A stretch of DNA of 33,685 nucleotides, taken from positions 1 through 33,685 of the forward strand of contig CAMYXQ010000001.1 in the NCBI GenBank assembly GCA_947303105.1, in the 5' to 3' direction. The notes under the pieces were generated by a model that saw nothing but the letters and a program-made list of their open reading frames with translations, did not search any database and had not been told where the DNA came from. Positions within the stretch are counted from its first letter, which is position 1. Each line of letters opens with the position of its first letter. Below, in pieces: positions 1-7,712 of the stretch. Both the position numbers and the translations under genes were made by a program. The DNA comes from an uncultured Caryophanales bacterium. Its GTDB lineage: Bacteria; Bacillota_I; Bacilli_A; RFN20; CAG-826.

Positions 1-333
1 TTGGACTCAAAAGCCGAAGGAACCGTCGTCTCGGCGAGCAAAATAGCGGGAATTGTGGCGGAACATTACGGTTTTACCAAAGACATTTTGTTTGGCAAGA
101 GCCGCGTCGCGCAAATCGCCGTTGCCAGGCACATCGCCATGTACCTTTGCCGCGAGATCCTTGGTATGCCATATAAGAAAATCGGCGAAACTTTCGGCGG
201 CAGAGATCACGCGACCGTCATGAATGGTGTACAAAATGTGGAAAAGTCCTTGGCGGAAAACCCACTCGAGGCCAAGGTGGTCGGAGACCTCAAATCCGAA
301 ATTGAAGAAAAATTGAAAAAACAACCTATCTAA
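1..333 (+). CDS. dnaA: Chromosomal replication initiator DnaA, C-terminal part (5' end outside window)
   Basis: The first 110 codons visible are the end of DnaA, the AAA+ initiator that binds DnaA boxes and melts oriC. What remains is domain IV, the double-stranded DNA-binding helix-turn-helix: the run of basic and aromatic residues around VARHIAMYLCRE and the diagnostic GGRDHATVMNG motif are both present. The AAA+ ATPase domain lies upstream of the window. The first base is mid-gene, so its TTG is a leucine codon and not a start. The TAA stop falls in the loop of a hairpin. It is followed after 121 bases by dnaN on the same strand, the standard order at a bacterial origin. Confidence 0.97.
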   Translation: MDSKAEGTVVSASKIAGIVAEHYGFTKDILFGKSRVAQIAVARHIAMYLCREILGMPYKKIGETFGGRDHATVMNGVQNVEKSLAENPLEAKVVGDLKSEIEEKLKKQPI

Positions 334-346
334 AAGATAGGTGTTT
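320..346 (+). terminator. Hairpin over the dnaA stop codon
   Basis: ACCTATC at 324-330 pairs with GATAGGT at 336-342 around the loop TAAAA, and AAAC/GTTT extend the stem past a one-base bulge. The loop contains the dnaA stop codon. The downstream tract is only moderately T-rich (GTTTGTGTT), so it may be a weak terminator or an attenuating or mRNA-end structure. Confidence 0.45.
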
Positions 347-385
347 GTGTTAAGATAATCGGTGTGGTCGCGGGGTTCCGCGGAG

Positions 386-432
386 TTATCAACATATCCA
401 CCGCCCCTTATCATTATTATTAATTAAAAAAG
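386..432 (+). other. Candidate oriC unwinding element (DnaA boxes, GC block, trio-like repeats)
   Basis: Seen: TTATCAACA (386-394) is one mismatch from the DnaA box TTATCCACA. ATATCCACC (394-402) overlaps it by one base and has two mismatches. A short GC block (401-407) follows, then TTA-TCA-TTA-TTA-TTA (408-422), then an A/T tract into the dnaN leader. Known: in Bacillus subtilis the DnaA-dnaN gap holds DnaA boxes, a GC cluster and DnaA-trios read as 3'-(G/A)A(T/A) on the opposite strand; four of the five triplets here fit. Inferred: this is the site of origin melting, although other boxes may lie upstream of dnaA outside the window. Confidence 0.5.
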
Positions 433-454
433 AGAAAAGAAAGAAGGGTAATGT

Positions 455-1576
455 ATGCGCTTCACCATCAACACAGAATTGTTTGTTAAGGGTCTGTCTA
501 TCGCCGGTCGTGCGGTTGCCGCCAAGTCCGCCAATCCGATTCTTTTGTCCGTCAAACTGGAGGTTTCCGGAAAGGGCCTTTCGATCACCGGCACCAATAG
601 CGAGATCTCGATTTCGACGACGATTCCGAACACCGTTGATGGCCGCGAAGTTCTCAGAAACACCTCTTTGGGCACCGCCTTGATCCAAGCGCGACTCCTT
701 ACCGACGTCATCCGCCGCATCGACAGCGCCGAGGTCACCGTTGAGATCATCGATGGCACCATCGCCAAGATCGATGACGGAAAGAGCTCCTTCAAACTCT
801 TCTGCATGGGTGGCGACGAATACCCCGATATCGACTTCGCCCTCGAAGGCCGCTCCTTCACGATTCCGGCGACCGTTCTTTCCGAAATCGTTGACCAAAC
901 CGCGTTTGCCGCTTTGTCAAAGGATGGGAAACCCATCCTTACCACCATCAACCTCAAGGGCGACGGTGAACACCTGGTTGCCACCGCAACCGACTCGGCC
1001 CGTCTTTCCAAGAAGGTGATCGAGACCGATGCCGGCGCCAACATCTCTTGCAACGTCCCGGCGAAAGTCCTTGCCGAGATCGTCAAACTTCCGGATCCCA
1101 GAGACTCCGTCGAGATCTCTGTCGATGCCGATCGCGCCGTGTTTGTTTTCGGCAACACCGTCGTCGCCTGCCGTTTGATCCCGGGCGACTACCCCGTTTC
1201 CGCAAACATCATCCCCACCGCCTTCAGCTACTTCCTCGAGGTCAATTCGCACGAAATCCTTTCCGCGATCGAAAGGCTTTCCGTTTTGTCCGTCGGCGTT
1301 GCCCCGGTCGTTAAGCTCTCGATGTCCGAAAAAGGCGTTGAGGTGTCCAGCGGCTATTCGCAAACCGGTTCGGGCGTCGAGCGCATCAACACCTTCCAGT
1401 ACGAGGGCGAGCGCCTTGACATCGCCTTCAACAGCACCTTCGTCTACGAGGCTATCCGCGCCCTCGGCGGAGAGGATGTCAGCTTCTCCTTTATCGGCGA
1501 AATGAAACCCTTCGTTATCCGCAACCCGAACGATGAAAGCGCCGTTGAGCTCATCACCCCGATGAGGACCCGCTAA
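455..1576 (+). CDS. dnaN: DNA polymerase III sliding clamp (beta subunit)
   Basis: A 373-residue protein of the usual length for the beta clamp, the ring that tethers DNA polymerase III to DNA and also binds mismatch-repair and lesion-bypass partners. It shows three clamp repeats; recognisable stretches include ATDSARL near the middle and the C-terminal ITPMR-type end that forms part of the partner-binding pocket. The start at 455 follows a purine-rich Shine-Dalgarno (AAGAAGGG, 441-448). A second ATG at 451 is out of frame. It lies directly after dnaA and is closed by its own terminator, so it is probably transcribed with dnaA or from a promoter in the gap. Confidence 0.97.
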   Translation: MRFTINTELFVKGLSIAGRAVAAKSANPILLSVKLEVSGKGLSITGTNSEISISTTIPNTVDGREVLRNTSLGTALIQARLLTDVIRRIDSAEVTVEIIDGTIAKIDDGKSSFKLFCMGGDEYPDIDFALEGRSFTIPATVLSEIVDQTAFAALSKDGKPILTTINLKGDGEHLVATATDSARLSKKVIETDAGANISCNVPAKVLAEIVKLPDPRDSVEISVDADRAVFVFGNTVVACRLIPGDYPVSANIIPTAFSYFLEVNSHEILSAIERLSVLSVGVAPVVKLSMSEKGVEVSSGYSQTGSGVERINTFQYEGERLDIAFNSTFVYEAIRALGGEDVSFSFIGEMKPFVIRNPNDESAVELITPMRTR

Positions 1577-1597
1577 AAAACGCTCAAAAACCGCTCT

Positions 1598-1625
1598 AGG
1601 AACGCAAAAAAGCGTTCCTTTTTTT
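1598..1625 (+). terminator. Rho-independent terminator after dnaN
   Basis: AGGAACGC (1598-1605), loop AAAAAA, then GCGTTCCT (1612-1619) running into a T tract to 1625. This is a perfect stem with a uridine tail, 22 bases after the dnaN stop. Confidence 0.9.
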
Positions 1626-1674
1626 ACTACATAGTAGTAAAATCATCTTGGGGCCCTTTCGCCCGTCTTTGACT

Positions 1675-1890
1675 ATGAAAAACGAATTTGCCATCACAAC
1701 CGAATTCATCACCCTCGGACAGCTGCTCAAGTTGGCCGACGTTATCGGAAACGGCGGTGAGGCAAAAACCTTCCTGGCAACCCACGAAGTCATCGTCAAC
1801 GGCGAACCCGACAACCGGCGCGGCCGCAAACTCCGGCCGGGCGACCGGGTCGAGATCCCCGCTCTCCACAAGGAGCTCGTCGTCCGATGA
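1675..1890 (+). CDS. rlbA: S4-domain RNA-binding protein YaaA/RlbA
   Basis: A 71-residue protein that is almost entirely one S4 RNA-binding domain. The motif EVIVNGEPDNRRGRKLRPGD matches the small S4 proteins encoded between dnaN and recF across Bacillota, implicated in ribosome assembly. The ATG at 1675 gives the family length and N-terminus (MKNEFAITTEFITLGQ); a TTG at 1648 would add nine unlike residues. There is no visible Shine-Dalgarno before 1675. A possible -10 (TAAAAT, 1638-1643) lies just after the dnaN terminator. The stop overlaps the recF start (ATGA), which suggests translational coupling. Confidence 0.9.
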   Translation: MKNEFAITTEFITLGQLLKLADVIGNGGEAKTFLATHEVIVNGEPDNRRGRKLRPGDRVEIPALHKELVVR

Positions 1891-2957
1891 TCCTCGAGTC
1901 GCTGCGCCTGTCCAATTGGCGGAATTACGAAGCGACCACCGTTTCTCCCGGGCCGAAAACCAACCTCGTCGTTGGGGTCAATGGCGCAGGAAAAACCAAC
2001 TTGGCCGAAGCGATCTATTATCTATCGATCGCGCGGAGCTGGAGGGGATCCGACGACAAACGCCTCATAAGGGATGGCGCGCCGTCGTGCTATGTCGAGG
2101 GGGTGTTCCGCAAGGGCGGACGAACCCGCAAGGTCGGCATCGAGATATCGGCGGCCGGCAAAAAGGTCCTCATCGACGATAAGCCCATTCGGCGAACCAC
2201 CGATTTGGCGGCGGTCGCCAACGTCCTGGCCTTCTCGCCAACGGACGTCCCGCTGTTCTCCGGCCCACCAGCCGACAGAAGGGCGTTCTTGGACCTCGCG
2301 ATCGGAAGAGAAAACCCCACCCACCTTAAGGAACTGAGCCGAGTCGCCCAAATCCTTAAGGAAAGGAACGCCGCTCTTAAATCGGAGTTCCGAAACGATG
2401 GGTATGTCGAAGTCCTGACCAACGAGCTCATCGCCGCGGAAAAACCCGTCGTGCTACGCCGACAAGCGTACGTTGGGCGCTTAATCCCGGCCGTGCGCCG
2501 CGTGGCCGATAAGATCTTCGGCCGCGAAAGACCCGTCGACATCATCTACCAACCCTTCCTCGACCCCGGAAACGGCTACGAGGAAGCGGCGAAAGCCCTC
2601 TATCGCGACACGCTTGAGGGCGATTACGCCCGCGGAACCACCGCGCAAGGCGTTCACAAAGAAGACTTCTGCGTTATGCTTGACGGCCTAGACGTCGGCG
2701 GCCGCGGAAGCCAAGGCGAAAACCGGATATTATCCCTCGCCTTGCATCTCGCCCCATTCTTCCTCATCGAAGACGAGGCGGACAAACCGATTGTCGTGCT
2801 CGATGATGTATATAGCGAACTCGACGAACAACACGCGGAGGGCCTGACCACAATCCTTGAAGAACTCGGTCAGGCATTCATCACCGCGACAAACAAAACC
2901 ATCAGCGGCGCCTCGATTATCGAGGTGGCCGATCACAAAGCCATTAGGAGGGAATGA
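1887..2957 (+). CDS. recF: DNA replication and repair protein RecF
   Basis: 356 residues, normal for RecF, the SMC-like ATPase that loads RecA at single-strand gaps with RecO and RecR. Walker A is GVNGAGKTN near residue 31. Later come the signature region (GENRILSLALHLAP) and Walker B (PIVVLDDVYSELD). The first helix pattern MILESLRLSNWRNYEA is typical. Its ATG overlaps the rlbA stop by four bases, with AAGGAG at 1870-1875 upstream inside rlbA. gyrB begins one base after its stop, so rlbA, recF, gyrB and gyrA probably share one transcript, as in Bacillus. Confidence 0.96.
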   Translation: MILESLRLSNWRNYEATTVSPGPKTNLVVGVNGAGKTNLAEAIYYLSIARSWRGSDDKRLIRDGAPSCYVEGVFRKGGRTRKVGIEISAAGKKVLIDDKPIRRTTDLAAVANVLAFSPTDVPLFSGPPADRRAFLDLAIGRENPTHLKELSRVAQILKERNAALKSEFRNDGYVEVLTNELIAAEKPVVLRRQAYVGRLIPAVRRVADKIFGRERPVDIIYQPFLDPGNGYEEAAKALYRDTLEGDYARGTTAQGVHKEDFCVMLDGLDVGGRGSQGENRILSLALHLAPFFLIEDEADKPIVVLDDVYSELDEQHAEGLTTILEELGQAFITATNKTISGASIIEVADHKAIRRE

Positions 2958-2958
2958 T

Positions 2959-5040
2959 ATGGCAGAAGAAAAGATCACCGAAGAACTTCTCCAAGCCGCG
3001 AAGGAAAGCGGGGTTACGAGAGCCTCTTTGGAAGAAGAAGACAAGTTCCAGTACAACAACCTGAAACTTGGCGACGATCAAAAGATCGAAAAAGCGGACG
3101 CGGAATACACCGCGGAAAACATCCAGGTTTTGGAAGGCCTTGAGGCCGTCCGTAAGAGACCCGGTATGTACATCGGCACCACCGCGGGCCCCGGTTTGCA
3201 CCACCTGGTTTGGGAAATCGTCGACAACTCGATCGACGAGGCGTTAGCCGGCTACTGCACCCACATCGAAGTGGTCATCAACCCCGACAACAGCATCACC
3301 GTTTCCGACGACGGTCGCGGTATCCCCGTCGACACCGTCAAGAAATCTGGCCTTTCGGGCGTTGAAACCGCGTACACAATCCTGCACGCGGGCGGCAAAT
3401 TCGGCGAAGGCGGCGGTTATAAAGTCTCCGGCGGTTTGCATGGCGTTGGCGCCTCGGTCGTAAACGCGTTGTCCAAACGTTGCGAAGTCACCGTTAAGAA
3501 AGACGGCGGCGTCTATCGTTGCCTCTTTGAGAATGGCGGCAAAATCAAGAAACACCTCACCAAGATCGCTTCTTGCCCGGTCGATGAGCACGGAACCTCC
3601 GTTACTTTCTTGCCGGACCCCGACATTTTCACCGAAACCACCACTTACAATTACGAAACGATCAAGAACCACCTTCGCCAGATGGCCTTCTTGAATGGCG
3701 GCGTCAAAATTTCCCTCACCGACACCCGTCCCGAGACCCCGGTTGGAGAGACCTTCCTCTTCAATGGCGGTATCCGCGAATACGTTTCGTTCATCAACAG
3801 CCACAAACTTCCGATAAATAACGAAGTTATTTACTGCTCCGGCGCCGAAGAAGTTACCCTCTTAAGCGGCGCTCGCGAGAAGATTTACGCCGAAGTTTCG
3901 ATGCAATGGGCCGACTCCTACAGCACCGACGGCGTTTACAGTTTCTGCAACAACATTTCCACCAAAGAGGGCGGCACTCACGTCGAAGGTTTCAACCTCG
4001 CGCTGAACCGCATAATCAACGATTATGCGAGGTCCTTCAAATTCCTTGATGAGAAGGATGCGAACTTCACCACCGATGACTGCCGCGAAGGTTTGACCTG
4101 CGTTATCTCGGTCAAGCACCCAAACCCCCAATATGAGGGACAAACGAAGACAAAACTCGGAAATTCCGAGGTTCGTAAGATCGTCAGCACCATCGTTGGT
4201 GCCCAATTCAAAGAATATTTGCTTGAGCATCCGGGCGAAGCGAAGCTCATCATGGAGAAGATCAAAGTCGCCAGCAAGAGCCGCATCGCCGCGCAGGTTG
4301 CTCGCGAAAAGACCAGAAAGTCGCCGCTTGAAATCACGACGCTTCCTGGCAAATTGGCCGACTGCTCCAGCAAGGACCCCGAAAAGTGCGAACTTTACAT
4401 CGTTGAGGGTAACTCCGCTGGCGGCTCCGCCAAAACCGGCAGAGACCGCGAAACCCAAGCGATCCTTCCGCTTCGCGGAAAAATCTTGAATGTCGAAAAA
4501 GCGCGCGAAGAGAGAATCTTCAAGAACGCCGAAATCGGCAACATGATCACCGCGATCGGCGGCGGCATCCGCGAGAACTTCGATGTCAGCAAAATCCGTT
4601 ATCACAAAATCGTCATCATGACCGATGCTGACGTTGATGGTGACCACATCCGCATCTTGCTGCTCACCTTCTTCTATCGCTTCATGAGACCGCTTGTTGA
4701 CCAAGGCTATATCTATATCGCCCAACCGCCGCTCTATAAGATCGAGTGGAAAGGCCAACCGTATTACGCCTATAACGACGCCCAACTTGAACAGTTGAAG
4801 AAACAGCTCCAACTCAAGCCGGGCTACCCGTTCCAGCGTTATAAAGGTCTTGGTGAAATGGACCCGCAACAACTTTGGGAAACCACCATGGATCCGAAGG
4901 TCCGCAAGATGATCCGCATCACCAACGAAGACGCAATTGCTGCCGAACAAGCATTCAGCGACTTGATGGGCGACGAAGTCGAACCACGCAAGGCGTTCAT
5001 CTCTGAAAACGCGAAATTCGTGCAAAACCTTGATATTTAA
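2959..5040 (+). CDS. gyrB: DNA gyrase subunit B
   Basis: 693 residues. GyrB provides the ATPase and Toprim metal site of gyrase, which introduces negative supercoils. Seen: the GHKL ATPase features VRKRPGMYIGTT, DDGRGIPVD and GGLHGVGASVVNALS; the Toprim motif (VEGNSAGGSAK) and DADVDGDHI metal aspartates; and the C-terminal QRYKGLGEM. The start at 2959 has a strong Shine-Dalgarno (AGGAGG, 2946-2951). Relative to typical GyrB it carries an extra acidic/charged N-terminus of about 40 residues before YTAENIQVLEGLEAV. The residue normally Asp in EGDSAGGSAK is Asn485, the position of the known quinolone-resistance change D426N in Escherichia coli. gyrA follows after 12 bases. Confidence 0.97.
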   Translation: MAEEKITEELLQAAKESGVTRASLEEEDKFQYNNLKLGDDQKIEKADAEYTAENIQVLEGLEAVRKRPGMYIGTTAGPGLHHLVWEIVDNSIDEALAGYCTHIEVVINPDNSITVSDDGRGIPVDTVKKSGLSGVETAYTILHAGGKFGEGGGYKVSGGLHGVGASVVNALSKRCEVTVKKDGGVYRCLFENGGKIKKHLTKIASCPVDEHGTSVTFLPDPDIFTETTTYNYETIKNHLRQMAFLNGGVKISLTDTRPETPVGETFLFNGGIREYVSFINSHKLPINNEVIYCSGAEEVTLLSGAREKIYAEVSMQWADSYSTDGVYSFCNNISTKEGGTHVEGFNLALNRIINDYARSFKFLDEKDANFTTDDCREGLTCVISVKHPNPQYEGQTKTKLGNSEVRKIVSTIVGAQFKEYLLEHPGEAKLIMEKIKVASKSRIAAQVAREKTRKSPLEITTLPGKLADCSSKDPEKCELYIVEGNSAGGSAKTGRDRETQAILPLRGKILNVEKAREERIFKNAEIGNMITAIGGGIRENFDVSKIRYHKIVIMTDADVDGDHIRILLLTFFYRFMRPLVDQGYIYIAQPPLYKIEWKGQPYYAYNDAQLEQLKKQLQLKPGYPFQRYKGLGEMDPQQLWETTMDPKVRKMIRITNEDAIAAEQAFSDLMGDEVEPRKAFISENAKFVQNLDI

Positions 5041-5052
5041 GGAGGAAAGACA

Positions 5053-7710
5053 GTGGAAAACGAAGAAAAAAAGATCGAAGAAGTTGTTGAAAACGAAGAC
5101 AACACCAACCTCGACGAACGTTATAACGACAAAGTCGACACCTCCGCTACGGCCGGCATCATCCCCGGGCTCACCGACCGCGATGTGACCTCGGAAGTCA
5201 AAACCGCCTTCCTCAGTTACTCGATGTCCGTCATCGTTTCGCGCGCCATCCCCGATGTCCGCGACGGTTTGAAGCCCGTTCAGCGCCGCATCATCTACGG
5301 CATGGACGAAGCCGGCATGCAGCCGAACAAACCCCACAAGAAATCCGCCCGTATCGTCGGTGACGTCATGGGTAAATATCACCCCCACGGCGATTCCGCC
5401 CTCTATTTGACTCTCGCCCGTATGGCGCAGCCGTTCTCCCTCCGTTATCCCTTGGTTGACGGCCACGGAAACTTCGGCTCCATCGATGGTGACGAACCCG
5501 CCGCCATGCGTTACACCGAAGCGAGAATGAATCGTCTCGCCGTCGAGATGGTCCGCGACATCGAGCAAGACGTTGTCGACTTTGTCGACAATTATGATGG
5601 TTCCGAAAAAGAGCCGGCCGTCTTGCCGTCCCGTTTCCCGAACCTCGTCGTCAATGGTTCCGAGGGCATCGCGGTTGGCATGGCCACCAACATGGCGCCG
5701 CACAACCTCACCGAAACGATCAACGCCACGATCGCTTTGGCCCGCAACCCCTCACTGACCCCATTGGAGATCATGCAGAATTACATGCCGGGCCCGGACT
5801 TCCCGAGCGGTGGCACGATTTTGGGCCGCAAAGGCATTCTTGATGCCTACACCACCGGCACCGGTTCGATCGCCATCCGTTCGAAATATCACATCGAAGA
5901 GATGGACAACGGCAAGAGCCGCATCATCGTCACCGAGATTCCTTACCAGGTCAACAAATCGGCGATGATCGAGAATATAGCGCAACTTGTGCGTGATAAA
6001 GAGATCGAAGGCATCACCGACATCCGCGACGAATCGAACAAAGAAGGCATCCGCGTTGTCATCGAAATCCGCCGCGATTGCATCCCCGAAGTCGTTGCCA
6101 ACAACCTTCTTAAGAGGACGCAGCTCCAAATCAACTTTGGCATCATCAACCTCTGCTTGGTCGATGGCGCCCCGAAGATCCTCAACATCTGCGAGCTTCT
6201 CAATAACTACATCGACTTCCAGGTCTCTGTTTTAACCCGGCGCACCCAGTATCGTTTGAAGAGAGATTCCGACCGCGACCACATCGTCGTCGGCTTGATC
6301 TCCTGCCACGACAACATCGATGATGTCATCCACATCATCCGTTCGTCCAAAAACGACGAAGAGTCCGGCGCGAGACTTTACGAAGCCTTTGGCTTCGATG
6401 AGCCGCAGGTTCAGGCGATCCTCGCCATGACCCTCCGCCGCTTGCAAGGCCTTGAACAGGATAAACTCCAGGCCGAGCATGCCGCCCTCACCGCCGCCAT
6501 CGCCGAATACAACCGCTTGCTTTCCGCCCGCGAGAACATCATCGACTTGCTCATCCAAGAGCTCGAAGAAACCCGTGATCGCTTCGGCGACAAGCGTCTT
6601 ACCGAAATCAGCGACGAAGCCGCTTCCATCGACAACGAAGACCTTCTCCCGCAAGAAGACATCATCGTCGTCCTTACCAAGAACGGTTATATCAAGAGAA
6701 TGTCCGACGACACCTTCCGCACCCAGAATCGCGGCGGCCGTGGCGTAAAAGGCATCACCACCGGCGGAAACGACATGGTTTCGCTCATCGTCCACACCAA
6801 AACCCACACCGACTTGCTCTTCTTCTCGAGCTTCGGCGCGGTCTATCGGATGAGGGGTTATCAAATCCCCGACGCTTCGCGCGACAGCAAAGGCATCCCG
6901 GCGATCAACCTTCTCAACCTCGACCAGGAAGAAAAGATCGTCAGCATCCTCGCTTGTGACGATTATCCCGCTGACAATTATCTCTTCTTCGTCACCGTCA
7001 ATGGCGTCGTCAAGCGCGTCAGCCTTGACCAATTCGCCTTGATCCGTTCTAACGGCAAACGCGCCCTGTCGCTTCGCGACGGAGATGCGCTTCTCGCCGT
7101 AAAGAGAACCGATGGCAACTCCATCATCTCCCTTGCTTCCAGCAACGGAAAGGTTTGCTCGTTCAACGAAAACGAAGTCCGTGCGATGGGCCGTGATGCC
7201 GCCGGCGTCAAGGGTATGAACCTCGATGATGGCTCGCACCTCGTCGACGTGACCGGTTCGATGGACGGCCAGAAGATCCTCGTCCTCTCCGACAGGGGTT
7301 TGGGCAAGATCAGCTATGCCGCCGACACCGAAGTCACCCTCGAAGACGGAACGACCCGCCACTACGATGGCTATCGTTTGACCTCTCGTGGCACCAAGGG
7401 CGTCATCACTCTCAAGACCGTCGCAAAGGGCGGCCAACTCTGCGCGATGAGGGGCGTGAATGGCGACGAAGACCTTATGGTCATCACCAACAAAGGCATC
7501 GTCATCCGCATGCCGATCAGCCAGATCAAGATCGCCGCGAGAAACACCCAAGGCGTCAAGATCATCAACCTTGAGAACAACCAAAAGGTTGCCGCCATCA
7601 CCATCCTTCCGCACGAAGAAGACCTCCCCGAAGAGGAATTCGAAGAGCCGGAGCCTGAAGAGGCCGAACCGGTTGTTGAAGAAGTCGTCACCCCTGACGA
7701 AATCGAATAA
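5053..7710 (+). CDS. gyrA: DNA gyrase subunit A
   Basis: 885 residues with a GTG start preceded by GGAGGA (5041-5046). GyrA cuts and rejoins DNA and wraps it through its C-terminal beta-pinwheel. Seen: the N-terminal SYSMSVIVSRAIPDVRDGLKPVQRRI block, the HPHGDSALY loop, the catalytic Tyr in AAMRYTEARM, and a GyrA box (QNRGGRGVKG), which makes this gyrase and not topoisomerase IV. The C-terminus is a long acidic tail rich in Glu and Pro. The N-terminus is about 30 acidic residues longer than usual. In the quinolone-binding loop Ser115 is kept, but the acidic residue four positions later is Leu119. It is in the same operon as gyrB. Confidence 0.97.
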   Translation: MENEEKKIEEVVENEDNTNLDERYNDKVDTSATAGIIPGLTDRDVTSEVKTAFLSYSMSVIVSRAIPDVRDGLKPVQRRIIYGMDEAGMQPNKPHKKSARIVGDVMGKYHPHGDSALYLTLARMAQPFSLRYPLVDGHGNFGSIDGDEPAAMRYTEARMNRLAVEMVRDIEQDVVDFVDNYDGSEKEPAVLPSRFPNLVVNGSEGIAVGMATNMAPHNLTETINATIALARNPSLTPLEIMQNYMPGPDFPSGGTILGRKGILDAYTTGTGSIAIRSKYHIEEMDNGKSRIIVTEIPYQVNKSAMIENIAQLVRDKEIEGITDIRDESNKEGIRVVIEIRRDCIPEVVANNLLKRTQLQINFGIINLCLVDGAPKILNICELLNNYIDFQVSVLTRRTQYRLKRDSDRDHIVVGLISCHDNIDDVIHIIRSSKNDEESGARLYEAFGFDEPQVQAILAMTLRRLQGLEQDKLQAEHAALTAAIAEYNRLLSARENIIDLLIQELEETRDRFGDKRLTEISDEAASIDNEDLLPQEDIIVVLTKNGYIKRMSDDTFRTQNRGGRGVKGITTGGNDMVSLIVHTKTHTDLLFFSSFGAVYRMRGYQIPDASRDSKGIPAINLLNLDQEEKIVSILACDDYPADNYLFFVTVNGVVKRVSLDQFALIRSNGKRALSLRDGDALLAVKRTDGNSIISLASSNGKVCSFNENEVRAMGRDAAGVKGMNLDDGSHLVDVTGSMDGQKILVLSDRGLGKISYAADTEVTLEDGTTRHYDGYRLTSRGTKGVITLKTVAKGGQLCAMRGVNGDEDLMVITNKGIVIRMPISQIKIAARNTQGVKIINLENNQKVAAITILPHEEDLPEEEFEEPEPEEAEPVVEEVVTPDEIE

Positions 7711-7712
7711 TC

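Noticed and set aside
3862..5703. Long open frame of 613 codons on the minus strand opposite gyrB and gyrA
   Set aside because: It lies wholly antisense to two conserved genes, has low-complexity Asp/Val/Gly-rich composition and no recognisable domain. It is a product of codon bias on the other strand.
6232..7614. Open frame of 460 codons on the minus strand opposite gyrA
   Set aside because: Same reason: antisense shadow of the gyrA C-terminal region with biased composition.
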